Part shown: one piece after another, positions 39,113 to 47,801 of the stretch | How the letters are laid out: every line of letters begins with the position of its first letter | Numbering within the stretch: the first letter of the stretch is position 1 | Source of the DNA: JBNAVY01 sp049700195 | GTDB lineage: Bacteria > Bacillota > Thermoanaerobacteria > Thermoanaerobacterales > Thermoanaerobacteraceae | Direction: 5' to 3' | Length of the DNA: 64,000 nt | Assembly (NCBI GenBank): GCA_049700195.1 | Contig: JBNAVY010000005.1 | Location: forward strand, 1 to 64,000 | The notes under the pieces: generated by a model | What the model was told of the DNA's origin: nothing | Seen by the model: the letters and a program-made list of their open reading frames with translations, nothing else | Databases searched by the model: none | Program-made: the position numbers and the translations under genes

Positions 39113-39991
39113 ATGAAGAGAATATTTGAACTAACCAGACAAGACATTGAAAAAATCACAAAAAGACAATTGATTGAAACAATAAAGACATCTGAAGGAA
39201 GAACTGTTATGGCTGAAACGGTTATAACAGTACCCTCTTTAATTTATGGAGTATCTAATCTAGAACTTGCAGCAGCATTTGGCAGCGATATGGTAACATT
39301 AAATCTTTTTGATTTTAACAACCCATTTATTTTTGGACTGGATGACTTAAAATTAAATTTAGCAAATGGATTACTTGATTTTCAGAAAATAATTGAAATT
39401 TCGCGTAAAAACTATGAAGATTTAAACTACATAAAAAAAATAAAAAATATTGTAGGGAGATTTATAGGTGTCAATTTGGAACCTGTACCTGAAGAAATAG
39501 AATATATTTATGGCAGACGTTTAAATAAAGATAATTTAAAAAAGGCTGATGATTACAATATTGCATTAAAAGCGTTAGAATTGATAAATCAAAGGCTTAA
39601 TATTTTACTACCCGAAGATGAAGCAGGTTTTATAGCACTTCACTTGCATGCTGCTTTAGAAAATGCTGGTTTATCAAATACTTTAAAAAATGCTAGACTT
39701 GTATCTCAATTAGTGTTAACAATTGAAAGCCACCTAGGAAAACATATTGATAGAGATTCGATTGATTATCTAAGACTTGTAACTCACCTGCGTTTTGCTG
39801 TTGATAGATTAGAAAAAAATGCTCCTGTGGTAAATGAACTTCTGCTTCCTATAAAGAAAAAATTTAAAAGAGCTTATAATATAGCAATGGATGTGTCAAA
39901 AGTAATAGAAAATACGTTAGAAAAGGAAGTTCCTGAAGAAGAAATTGGATATATTGCAATACACATTCAACGATTAATCAATACTATTTAA
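39113..39991 (+). CDS. Chimeric protein: half of a DUF7916-like barrel fused to the PRD region of a BglG/GlcT-type antiterminator
   Basis: 292 residues, complete frame with RBS AAAAGGAGG, own promoter and terminator. Residues 1 to about 147 (MKRIFELTRQDIEK, KTSEGRTVMAET, GVSNLELAAAFGSDM, VGRFIGVNLEPVPEE, then GRRLNKDNLKKA) resemble the first half of a barrel-like family annotated DUF7916 or, loosely, as PEP phosphonomutase. From about residue 148 it switches to PTS regulation domains: NIALKALELIN, LPEDEAGFIALHLHAA (His177, end of PRD1) and a full PRD2 with RLVTHLRFAVDRLE (His225) and EEIGYIAIHIQRL (His284). The RNA-binding CAT domain and the first part of PRD1 are missing, so it cannot be an ordinary antiterminator. 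It may be a genuine PTS-responsive fusion or the product of an in-frame deletion. No PTS gene is in the window. The barrel assignment is from memory and less sure than the PRD part. Confidence 0.7.
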   Translation: MKRIFELTRQDIEKITKRQLIETIKTSEGRTVMAETVITVPSLIYGVSNLELAAAFGSDMVTLNLFDFNNPFIFGLDDLKLNLANGLLDFQKIIEISRKNYEDLNYIKKIKNIVGRFIGVNLEPVPEEIEYIYGRRLNKDNLKKADDYNIALKALELINQRLNILLPEDEAGFIALHLHAALENAGLSNTLKNARLVSQLVLTIESHLGKHIDRDSIDYLRLVTHLRFAVDRLEKNAPVVNELLLPIKKKFKRAYNIAMDVSKVIENTLEKEVPEEEIGYIAIHIQRLINTI

Positions 39992-39992
39992 C

Positions 39993-40026
39993 AAACCCGA
40001 ATTAAAATTAATTTTAGTTCGGGTTT
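39993..40026 (+). terminator. Terminator of the chimeric PRD gene
   Basis: Stem AAACCCGAA (39993-40001) with TTCGGGTTT (40018-40026); the 16-base interior pairs further (AAAAT/ATTTT). A short T-rich stretch follows. Confidence 0.8.
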
Positions 40027-40060
40027 TGCAATTTTTGTGATATAAAATTGCAAAATACTA

Positions 40061-40089
40061 TTGACTTTATAAGTGGTTACATATAAAAT
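40061..40089 (+). promoter_or_regulatory. Promoter of the homocitrate synthase-like/aconitase operon
   Basis: TTGACT (40061-40066), 17-base spacer, TAAAAT (40084-40089), 32 bases before the ATG at 40122. Confidence 0.68.
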
Positions 40090-40121
40090 AATTTGTAAAG
40101 AGTTTTGAAGGAGGAAGCATT

Positions 40122-41270
40122 ATGTCTTTTAAAAAGAATAAAAATGTATATATAGTTGATACAACTTTGAGGGATGGTGAGCAAACAGCAGGTGTTGTAT
40201 TTGCAAATAATGAAAAAATCAGAATTGCGAAAATGTTAGATGAAATCGGTGTTGATCAATTAGAAGTTGGAATACCTACAATGGGAGGAGATGAAAAAGA
40301 AACAATAGCTAAAATTGCTAAACTTGGTCTTAACGCAAGTATTATGGCATGGAACAGGGCTGTAGTAAAAGATGTTGAAGAATCTTTAGAATGTGGTGTT
40401 GATGCTGTTGCAATTTCTGTTTCTACATCAGACATTCATATTGAACATAAACTTAAAAAAACAAGGCAGTGGGTATTGGATAATATGGCCTTAGCAACTA
40501 GTTTTGCTAAGAGAGAAGGGGTTTATATTTCAGTAAATGCAGAAGATGCTTCAAGAACAGACATGAATTTTCTTATTGAATTTGCTAAATATGCAAAACA
40601 GGCAGGGGCAGATCGATTAAGGTTTTGTGATACTGTAGGTTTTTTAGATCCTTTTAAAACATATGACATGATAAGAGCAATTAAAGAAGCTGTTGAGATT
40701 GATATTGAAATGCATACCCACAATGATTTTGGTATGGCTACTGCAAATGCTCTTGCAGGTATGAGAGCCGGTGCGAATTTTATAGGAGTAACAGTAAATG
40801 GTTTAGGAGAAAGAGCTGGGAATGCTGCTTTAGAAGAGGTTGTAATGGCATTAAAACATGTTTATAAAATGGATATCGGTGTTGACACTACAAAGTTTAG
40901 AGAGCTTTCAGAGTATGTTTCGCAAGCTTCTGGAAGGCAACTTCCTTCCTGGAAAGCCATTGTTGGAACAAATGTCTTTGCACATGAATCAGGTATTCAT
41001 GTAGATGGAGCACTTAAAAATCCGCATACTTATGAAATTTTTGATCCTGATGAAGTTGGTCTGGAACGACAGATTGTTATTGGAAAACATTCTGGTACAG
41101 CAGCACTTATAAATAAATTTAAAGAATATGGCAGAATTTTAACTACAGATGAAGCAAATCAATTACTGCCTTATGTTAGAAAACTTGCAATTCAGTTAAA
41201 AAGACCTTTATTTGACAAAGAGGTAATTTATTTATATGAAGATTATATAAAAAATAAAGAGGTTGTATAA
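40122..41270 (+). CDS. Homocitrate synthase-like acyltransferase (NifV family; possibly Re-citrate synthase)
   Basis: 382-residue cytosolic enzyme of the HMGL/DRE-TIM family that condenses acetyl-CoA with a 2-oxo acid. Visible motifs are VDTTLRDGEQTAG (catalytic Arg17, metal-ligand Asp18), the HTHNDFGMATAN metal-binding pair (about 196-207), GLGERAGNAALEE and HESGIHVDG. Length and motifs are closest to NifV homocitrate synthases. No nif gene is in sight, and the next gene, 21 bases later, is aconitase. Homologs of this family in anaerobic Clostridia serve as Re-face citrate synthase (Clostridium kluyveri), and citrate synthesis for glutamate would fit the pairing better than nitrogenase cofactor synthesis. 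Oxaloacetate versus 2-oxoglutarate specificity cannot be read from sequence here. Confidence 0.82.
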   Translation: MSFKKNKNVYIVDTTLRDGEQTAGVVFANNEKIRIAKMLDEIGVDQLEVGIPTMGGDEKETIAKIAKLGLNASIMAWNRAVVKDVEESLECGVDAVAISVSTSDIHIEHKLKKTRQWVLDNMALATSFAKREGVYISVNAEDASRTDMNFLIEFAKYAKQAGADRLRFCDTVGFLDPFKTYDMIRAIKEAVEIDIEMHTHNDFGMATANALAGMRAGANFIGVTVNGLGERAGNAALEEVVMALKHVYKMDIGVDTTKFRELSEYVSQASGRQLPSWKAIVGTNVFAHESGIHVDGALKNPHTYEIFDPDEVGLERQIVIGKHSGTAALINKFKEYGRILTTDEANQLLPYVRKLAIQLKRPLFDKEVIYLYEDYIKNKEVV

Positions 41271-41291
41271 TATTCTACAGGAGTGAAGCTA

Positions 41292-43205
41292 ATGAATATT
41301 ACAGAAAAAATTCTTTCAGAACATATTTTTGATGGAATATTGAAAAAGGGTGAAGAAATTGCTATTAAAATAGATCAAACACTAACACAGGATTCTACAG
41401 GGACTATGGCATATTTACAGTTGGAAGCTCTTGGTATTGACAAGGTAAAAACTGAACTTTCTATTGCATATGTTGACCATAACATGTTGCAGGAAGGATT
41501 TGAAAATGCAGATGATCATAAATATATACAAACAGTAGCTGCAAAACACGGGATATATTATTCAAGGCCAGGAAATGGCATTTGTCATCAAGTCCACCTT
41601 GAAAGATTTGGCATTCCAGGTAAAACGCTTTTGGGCTCTGACAGTCATACACCGACAGCTGGAGGTATAGGAATGCTTGCTATAGGTGCAGGAGGGCTTG
41701 ATGTTGCTCTTGCAATGGCAGGAGAACCTTATAGAATAGTAATGCCTTCTATTGTTAATGTTAAATTAAAAGGTAGATTAAATCCTTGGGTGTCAGCAAA
41801 AGATATAATTTTGGAGTTATTAAGGAGATTAACAGTAAAAGGGGGTATTGGCAAAATATTTGAATATACTGGAGATGGAGTAAGGTATTTGTCTGTACCT
41901 GAAAGAGCAACAATAACCAATATGGGAGCAGAATTAGGTGCAACTACATCAATTTTTCCATCTGATGACATAACATATGAATTTTTAAAAGCACAAGGGC
42001 GTGAAAATTCATTTAGACCATTATATGCTGATGCGGATTCCGAATATGATGAAATTATAGAAATAAACTTAGATGAACTAGAACCAATGATTGCATTACC
42101 ACATAGTCCTGATAATGTTATTAAAGTGAAGGATGCAGGAAATTTAAAAATAGATCAGGTTGCTATAGGTTCATGCACGAATTCATCCTATGATGATTTA
42201 ATGAAAGTTGCTGCAATATTAAAAGGAAAAACGATACCAGAAAATGTAAGTCTTGTTATATCGCCTGGTTCTAGGCAAGTACTTAATATGTTGGCTAAAA
42301 ACGGCGCACTTTCAGATCTTATATCAGCAGGTGCAAGAATACTGGAAAGTGCTTGTGGGCCTTGTATTGGTATGGGACAAGCCCCTGCGACAGGAGCAAT
42401 TTCTATTAGGACTTTTAATAGAAACTTTTATGGAAGGAGTGGTACAAAAACAGCTTCTGTATATCTTGTAAGCCCTGAAGTTGCAGCAGTATCAGCTATT
42501 AAAGGTTATATAGTGGATCCTAGAGAATTTGGTAAAATGCCAGTCATAAATAAAATAGAAAAATTTGATATAAATGATAATATGATAATTAAACCACCTG
42601 ATGATATTAATAATATTGAAGTGATAAGAGGCCCTAATATTAAGCCCTTTCCTCTGAATACGCCGATTTCAGATTTAGAAAAAAGAGTATTAATTAAGGT
42701 AAAAGATAACATAACTACAGATCATATAATGCCATCAAACGCAAAGCTTCTGCCACTTCGTTCGAATATACCTGAGCTATCTAAACACTGTTTTGAAACA
42801 ATTGATATTGATTTTAGCAAAAGGGCTATGGAATGGGGTGGAGGAATAATTATAGCTGGAAGTAATTATGGACAAGGTTCAAGTCGTGAACATGCAGCAT
42901 TAGCTCCACTTCAACTAGGTGTAAAGGCTGTAATAGCAAAGTCATTTGCTAGAATACACAAGGCGAATTTAATCAATAGTGGAATATTGCCTCTAGTATT
43001 TATAAATGATGCTGATTACGAAAATATTCATGTTGGAGATATTTTGAAGATTGAAAATATTTCTCAACAGATAGAAAAAAGTGATATTATAAAAGTTTTT
43101 AATTTAACAAATAATATAGAGTTTAAAGTAAATCTTGATGTATCGGAAAGAAATAAAAAAATTTTGTTGGCAGGTGGATTAATAAATTATGTAAAAAATA
43201 AATAA
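41292..43205 (+). CDS. acnA: Aconitate hydratase (short clostridial type; homoaconitase possible)
   Basis: 637-residue iron-sulfur hydro-lyase isomerising citrate to isocitrate through aconitate. The three cluster-binding cysteines are present: Cys295 in GSCTNS and Cys355/Cys358 in ACGPCIGMG. Substrate loops GSDSHTPTAGG, ATITNMGAELGATTS and the C-terminal swivel-domain GSNYGQGSSREHAA are intact. Length is that of the compact bacterial/archaeal forms rather than the roughly 900-residue AcnA. Start at ATG 41292 with CAGGAGTG upstream; the GTG at 41283 lies inside that site. Operon partner of the homocitrate/citrate synthase-like gene; isocitrate dehydrogenase is not in the window. A homoaconitase role would apply if the partner makes homocitrate. 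Confidence 0.9.
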   Translation: MNITEKILSEHIFDGILKKGEEIAIKIDQTLTQDSTGTMAYLQLEALGIDKVKTELSIAYVDHNMLQEGFENADDHKYIQTVAAKHGIYYSRPGNGICHQVHLERFGIPGKTLLGSDSHTPTAGGIGMLAIGAGGLDVALAMAGEPYRIVMPSIVNVKLKGRLNPWVSAKDIILELLRRLTVKGGIGKIFEYTGDGVRYLSVPERATITNMGAELGATTSIFPSDDITYEFLKAQGRENSFRPLYADADSEYDEIIEINLDELEPMIALPHSPDNVIKVKDAGNLKIDQVAIGSCTNSSYDDLMKVAAILKGKTIPENVSLVISPGSRQVLNMLAKNGALSDLISAGARILESACGPCIGMGQAPATGAISIRTFNRNFYGRSGTKTASVYLVSPEVAAVSAIKGYIVDPREFGKMPVINKIEKFDINDNMIIKPPDDINNIEVIRGPNIKPFPLNTPISDLEKRVLIKVKDNITTDHIMPSNAKLLPLRSNIPELSKHCFETIDIDFSKRAMEWGGGIIIAGSNYGQGSSREHAALAPLQLGVKAVIAKSFARIHKANLINSGILPLVFINDADYENIHVGDILKIENISQQIEKSDIIKVFNLTNNIEFKVNLDVSERNKKILLAGGLINYVKNK

Positions 43206-43253
43206 AATAAAAGCAGCATTATATCATATGATGTAATGCTGCTTTTATTTTAT
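43202..43253 (+). terminator. Terminator after aconitase
   Basis: Perfect 20-base stem (43202-43221 with 43234-43253), 12-base loop, T-rich on both sides. The 230 bases that follow up to 43500 hold no open frame; a TATAAT at 43469-43474 is the only promoter-like element I can point to. Confidence 0.88.
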
Positions 43254-43500
43254 TTATTTTTGTATGATATTAGCTTAAAAATGCTTTGTAAATAGATATA
43301 CTTAAAAATTGCAGGTGTTTTGTCAAAAATCTGTCAATTCAACAAAATATAAAGATGTTATAAAAAAATTTTAAATATAAGAAGGATTTTTGATAAAAAT
43401 GTAGAATTAAAATATTGTAAGGATAAAAATTTTTTAATAATATTTAAATTTATATTATGTATGTTTCATATAATATTAATTGAAAAGGCAGGTGAACCTG

Positions 43501-44562
43501 TTGAAAGTTCTTGTAATAAATCCAGGGTCAACATCTACTAAAGTAGCTTTTTATGATGATAAAAAAGAAATTCTCCGCACAGAAATAAGCCATAATGCAG
43601 AAGAATTAAAAAAATATAAAAACATAATAGACCAGCTTGATTTAAGACTAGATTCTATAAATAGCTGGATAAATGAAAATAATATAAAATTAAATGAAGT
43701 TGCAGCTATAGTAGTAAGAGGTGGACTCATTAAACCTGTACAAAGCGGTACTTATATTGTAAACGATATTATGATTGAAGATTTAAAAAAGGGAGTCGGA
43801 GGTGAGCATTCGTCAAATCTTGGAGGTTTGATAGGCAGGATAATAGGAGACAAATATCAGATACCTGTTTATACTTTAGATCCAGTTGCTGTAGATGAAA
43901 TGGATGATGTTGCTAGAATTTCAGGTCTTCCTGAATTACCTCGTAAAAGTCAGTCCCATGCATTAAGCATAAAGGCATGTATTCACAGATATAGTAGTGA
44001 AAATGATATCAAAGAAGATAAATTAAATCTTGTTGTTGCACACATGGGTGGAGGTATTTCTGTAGCTGCTATACGAGGAGGCAGAATTGTAGATGTAAAT
44101 AATGCAAATCAAATGGGTCCGTTTTCACCTGAAAGGACTGGGAGCTTGCCAGCATTAGATGTTGCTAAAATATGTTATTCTGGAAAATATACTTTTAATG
44201 AAATGAAAAAGAAGATTAACAGTTTTGGAGGCATGACTGCTTATCTTGGTACTAATGATGTAAGAGAGGTACAAAGGCGCATTCAAGATGGTGATGAAAA
44301 ATCAAAATTAATTTTAGAAGCAATGGCATATCAAATAGGAAAAGAAATTGGTAAAATGGCCGCTGTTTTAATGGGAGATGTTCATTCTATTATTTTAACA
44401 GGCGGACTTGCGTATTCTAAAATGATAATAGAAAAAGTTATTGCAATGACAGGATTTATAGCGCCTATAACTCTTTATCCTGGTGGTGATGAAATGCAAG
44501 CTTTAAGAGATGGAGCTCTTAGAGTTTTGATGAATGAGGAAGAAGCAAAGATTTATGAATAA
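43501..44562 (+). CDS. buk: Butyrate / branched-chain fatty acid kinase (first copy)
   Basis: 353-residue ASKHA-fold acyl kinase. It turns butyryl- or branched-chain acyl-phosphate plus ADP into the acid and ATP (EC 2.7.2.7/2.7.2.14). Signatures are the phosphate-1 motif LVINPGSTSTKVAF, VRGGLIKPVQSGTY, PVYTLDPVAVDEM, AHMGGGISVAA and SIILTGGLAYS. Start is TTG 43501 after AGGTGAAC; the upstream in-frame TTG at 43480 has no ribosome site. It opens the amino-acid fermentation cluster and is followed directly by phosphate butyryltransferase. With dehydrogenases for branched amino acids next door, isobutyryl-, isovaleryl- and 2-methylbutyryl-phosphate are the likely substrates. A second copy lies at 47.8 kb. 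Confidence 0.93.
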   Translation: MKVLVINPGSTSTKVAFYDDKKEILRTEISHNAEELKKYKNIIDQLDLRLDSINSWINENNIKLNEVAAIVVRGGLIKPVQSGTYIVNDIMIEDLKKGVGGEHSSNLGGLIGRIIGDKYQIPVYTLDPVAVDEMDDVARISGLPELPRKSQSHALSIKACIHRYSSENDIKEDKLNLVVAHMGGGISVAAIRGGRIVDVNNANQMGPFSPERTGSLPALDVAKICYSGKYTFNEMKKKINSFGGMTAYLGTNDVREVQRRIQDGDEKSKLILEAMAYQIGKEIGKMAAVLMGDVHSIILTGGLAYSKMIIEKVIAMTGFIAPITLYPGGDEMQALRDGALRVLMNEEEAKIYE

Positions 44563-44578
44563 TGAGGTGCCCTTATTT

Positions 44579-45475
44579 ATGAGAACATTTGATGATATTT
44601 ATAATTATGTAAAGAATTTAAACCCAAAAGTAATTGCGGTTGCTCAAGCGGCTGATGATGATGTGTTGGAAGCAATAAAAGAAGCAAGCGACAGAGGAAT
44701 AATAAAAAGTATTTTAATAGGTAATAAAGAAAAAATTGAGAGAATATCAGCTTCTATTGGTTTAGTTTTAACAAAACACGAAATTATTGAAGCAAAAAAT
44801 AATTTAGAAGCTTGTCAGATAGCTGTTAAGTTAGTAAGCGAAGGTAAAGCAGATATTTTAATGAAAGGCTTAGTACAGACTGCTGAAATTTTAAAAGTTG
44901 TTTTAGACAAGGATATAGGACTAAGGACAGGGAGAACTTTAAGTCATGTAGCTGTCTTTGAGTCGCCATATAACAGATTGATTCTTTTAACTGATGCTGC
45001 TATGAATATAGCTCCTGATTTAAAAGTTAAGATTGACATAATATTAAATGCTGTTGATGTTGCAAGGGAAATTGGTATTGATGCTCCAAGAGTAGCTGTT
45101 TTAGGAGCTGTAGAAACAGTAAACATGGATATGCAGGCAACTCTTGATGCAGCTGTTCTATCTAAAATGAGTGAAAGAGGACAGATAAAAGGAGCAATAA
45201 TAGATGGACCACTTGCATTAGACAATGCGTTATCAGTTGAGGCAGCGAGACATAAAGGGATAATCAGTCCTGTAGCTGGTAATGCAGATATTCTTTTAGT
45301 ACCAGATATAGAAGCTGGGAATATGCTTTATAAATCTATAACATATATAGGAGAAAGAAAAATAGCGGGCATAATAATGGGGGCAAAAAAACCAATTGTA
45401 CTAACATCGCGATCTGATTCTAGTGAAGCGAAATTTAACTCCATAATGTTGGCTTCAATTGCTTCAAACAGATAA
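44579..45475 (+). CDS. ptb: Phosphate butyryltransferase (first copy)
   Basis: 298 residues of the Pta/Ptb family, exchanging CoA for phosphate on butyryl- or branched-chain acyl-CoA (EC 2.3.1.19). Motifs are [61 protein letters not shown] and [13 protein letters not shown]. The start is ATG 44579 behind GAGGTG; the frame is open back into buk but lacks a better site. It directly precedes the two leucine-type dehydrogenase genes. A paralog lies at 52.2 kb. Confidence 0.93.
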   Translation: MRTFDDIYNYVKNLNPKVIAVAQAADDDVLEAIKEASDRGIIKSILIGNKEKIERISASIGLVLTKHEIIEAKNNLEACQIAVKLVSEGKADILMKGLVQTAEILKVVLDKDIGLRTGRTLSHVAVFESPYNRLILLTDAAMNIAPDLKVKIDIILNAVDVAREIGIDAPRVAVLGAVETVNMDMQATLDAAVLSKMSERGQIKGAIIDGPLALDNALSVEAARHKGIISPVAGNADILLVPDIEAGNMLYKSITYIGERKIAGIIMGAKKPIVLTSRSDSSEAKFNSIMLASIASNR

Positions 45476-45504
45476 TAATTTATTTAAATAAGGGGGAGGA
45501 TTTT

Positions 45505-46569
45505 ATGAATATATTTGATGTTATGGTGAGCAAAGATTACGAAAATGTGATTTTATGCCACGACAAAACATCTGGGCTTAAAGCTATAATTGTTATTCAT
45601 GATACAACATTAGGCCCCGCTTTAGGTGGTTGCAGGATGTGGACATATGATACAGAAGAAGATGCTATAAATGATGCATTAAGACTTGCTAGAGGAATGA
45701 CATATAAAAATGCTGCTGCTGGTTTGAATTATGGTGGTGGTAAAGTTGTAATAATAGGTGATCCGCGAAAAGATAAATCAGAAGCTTTATTTAGAAGCTT
45801 GGGAAGATATGTTGAATCTTTAAATGGTCGCTTTATAACAGGAGAAGATGTTGGAATTACAGTAAAAGATGTTGAATATATGAGATATGAAACAACACAT
45901 GTAGTGGGACTTGCAGAGACAGGAGGGGATCCATCTCCGGTAACAGCCTATGGGGTATATAAAGGCATACAGGCGGCTTGTGAAGAGGTCTATGGAACAA
46001 TCGAATGCAAAGGCAAAAAAGTTGCAATTCAGGGTTTGGGAAAGGTAGGATATAGCCTTGCAAAATTTTTACATGAAGCTGGAGCTAATTTAATAGTTAC
46101 AGATATTTTTGAAGATAATGCTAAAAGAGCTGTTGAGGATTTTAATGCAGAGTATGTAAAACCGGATGATATATACGAAGTAAAGTGTGATATTTTTGCA
46201 CCTTGTGCATTAGGAGCAGTTATTAATGATGAAACAATTTCAAAACTTAAATGCAATATAATTGCTGGATCAGCAAATAATCAGTTAAAAGAAGAAAAGC
46301 ATGGAGATATTCTAAAAGAAAAAGGAATTTTATATGTACCAGATTATATTATAAATGCTGGTGGTGTTATTAATGTTGCAGATGAATTAGAGCCCACAGG
46401 CTATAATAGAGAAAGAGCATTAAGAAAAGCTTCAATGATTTTTGACACAATAAAAAGTGTAATAGAAAAATCTAAAAAAGATAATATTCCAACTTATTTG
46501 GCTGCAGACAGATTTGTAGAAGAAAGAATAAGAATTATTGGATCTTTAAAAGACAATTATATAAAGTAA
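45505..46569 (+). CDS. Leucine/valine-type amino acid dehydrogenase (first tandem copy)
   Basis: 354-residue NAD(P)-dependent dehydrogenase of the Glu/Leu/Phe/Val family, deaminating branched-chain amino acids to 2-oxo acids. Substrate-domain motifs [12 protein letters not shown] and [19 protein letters not shown] (catalytic lysine) and the dinucleotide fold [17 protein letters not shown] (GxGxxG) are intact. Size about 355 and the GGCRMW stretch point to the leucine dehydrogenase branch rather than glutamate dehydrogenase. RBS GGGGGAGG. The next gene is a close paralog that shares a 112-base identical stretch (45619-45730 with 46724-46835), suggesting recent duplication or gene conversion. 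Confidence 0.93.
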   Translation: MNIFDVMVSKDYENVILCHDKTSGLKAIIVIHDTTLGPALGGCRMWTYDTEEDAINDALRLARGMTYKNAAAGLNYGGGKVVIIGDPRKDKSEALFRSLGRYVESLNGRFITGEDVGITVKDVEYMRYETTHVVGLAETGGDPSPVTAYGVYKGIQAACEEVYGTIECKGKKVAIQGLGKVGYSLAKFLHEAGANLIVTDIFEDNAKRAVEDFNAEYVKPDDIYEVKCDIFAPCALGAVINDETISKLKCNIIAGSANNQLKEEKHGDILKEKGILYVPDYIINAGGVINVADELEPTGYNRERALRKASMIFDTIKSVIEKSKKDNIPTYLAADRFVEERIRIIGSLKDNYIK

Positions 46570-46609
46570 AATATTTATTATATAAATTAAATAAAAGGAG
46601 AGGAATTTT

Positions 46610-47677
46610 ATGAAACTGTTTGATACAATGGAAAAATATGATTACGAAAATGTTGTATTATGTCACGACAAAACATCTGGATTAAAAGCAATAATTGCGA
46701 TTCATGATACAACATTAGGACCTGCTTTAGGTGGTTGCAGGATGTGGACATATGATACAGAAGAAGATGCTATAAATGATGCATTAAGACTTGCTAGAGG
46801 AATGACATATAAAAATGCTGCTGCTGGTTTGAATTTAGGTGGGGGTAAAACAGTTGTTATTGGTAATCCAAGAAAAGATAAATCAGAAGCTTTGTTCAGG
46901 AGTCTTGGAAGATTTATAGAAGGTTTAAATGGAAGATATATAACAGCAGAGGATGTAGGTACAAATTTAAAAGATATGGATTATATAAGATATGAAACAA
47001 AATATGTAGCTGGTCTTGCTGAAAAAAGTGGAGATCCATCACCTTTTACTGCCTATGGTGTATTTAAGGGTATAGAAGCAGCTGCAGAAGAGGTTTTTGG
47101 CACAACTGAACTAAGAGATAAAACAGTAGCTGTTCAAGGAGTAGGAAATGTTGGCTATAATTTATTAAAATATTTACATGAAGCTGGAGCAAAACTTGTT
47201 ATAACAGATATATTTGAAGATAATGTTAAAAGAGCTGTTGAAGATTTTAAAGCAGAGTATGTAAAACCTGATGATATATATGGAGTAAAGTGTGATATTT
47301 TTGCACCTTGTGCATTAGGAGCAGTTATTAATGATGAAACAATTCCAATGTTAAAAGCAAAAATTGTTGCAGGTTCATCAAACAATCAGCTAAAAGAAGA
47401 AAAACACGGTGAAATACTTCAGGAAAAAGGAATTTTATATGTTCCAGACTTTATAATAAATGCAGGTGGAGTAATAAATGTTGCAGATGAGCTTAATCCT
47501 TCAGGATATAATAAAGAAAGAGCATTAAGGAGTGTTGCAGTAATTTTTGATACTGTTAAAAAAGTTATACAAAAATCAAAAGAAGAAAATATCCCAACTT
47601 ATGCTGCTGCAAATAAGGTTGCAGAAGAAAGAATTAAGACAATTGCAGGTGTAAGAGATAATTTTATTGGAAGATAA
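46610..47677 (+). CDS. Leucine/valine-type amino acid dehydrogenase (second tandem copy)
   Basis: 355-residue paralog of the preceding gene with the same motif order: [48 protein letters not shown]. Differences concentrate in the segments around residues 110-160 and in the coenzyme domain, so the two enzymes may differ in substrate or cofactor. Both keep the catalytic residues and look functional. RBS AAAGGAGAGG. It is followed by a short hairpin (47683-47701) and the second butyrate kinase. Confidence 0.93.
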   Translation: MKLFDTMEKYDYENVVLCHDKTSGLKAIIAIHDTTLGPALGGCRMWTYDTEEDAINDALRLARGMTYKNAAAGLNLGGGKTVVIGNPRKDKSEALFRSLGRFIEGLNGRYITAEDVGTNLKDMDYIRYETKYVAGLAEKSGDPSPFTAYGVFKGIEAAAEEVFGTTELRDKTVAVQGVGNVGYNLLKYLHEAGAKLVITDIFEDNVKRAVEDFKAEYVKPDDIYGVKCDIFAPCALGAVINDETIPMLKAKIVAGSSNNQLKEEKHGEILQEKGILYVPDFIINAGGVINVADELNPSGYNKERALRSVAVIFDTVKKVIQKSKEENIPTYAAANKVAEERIKTIAGVRDNFIGR

Positions 47678-47682
47678 AATAT

Positions 47683-47701
47683 GAGCAGGATTTTCCTGCT
47701 C
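47683..47701 (+). terminator. Weak hairpin terminator after the second dehydrogenase
   Basis: Perfect 8-base stem GAGCAGGA/TCCTGCTC, 3-base loop, followed by TTTGCTT; the short T run suggests partial termination. Confidence 0.65.
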
Positions 47702-47801
47702 TTTGCTTAAAAATTTTAAATAAACTAAATAAGTTTTTAAAAACTTTAATCCATATATAAAATGTAATATAATATAATTAGATGTTGTGGAGGGGTTTAT
47801 A

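Noticed and set aside
40122..41270. Evidence for a nitrogenase (nif) cluster
   Set aside because: Only the synthase resembles NifV; the gene called nifJ at 7113-10640 is ordinary catabolic PFOR. No nifHDK, nifB or nifE-like gene is present.
43254..43500. Sigma-54 promoter in front of the branched-chain fermentation genes
   Set aside because: BkdR/sigma-54 control is known for similar pathways in other Gram-positives, but I saw no GG-N10-GC element upstream of 43501.
45505..47677. Assembly duplication artefact for the two dehydrogenase genes
   Set aside because: Outside the identical blocks the copies differ widely in sequence and in their upstream regions, so they are real paralogs.
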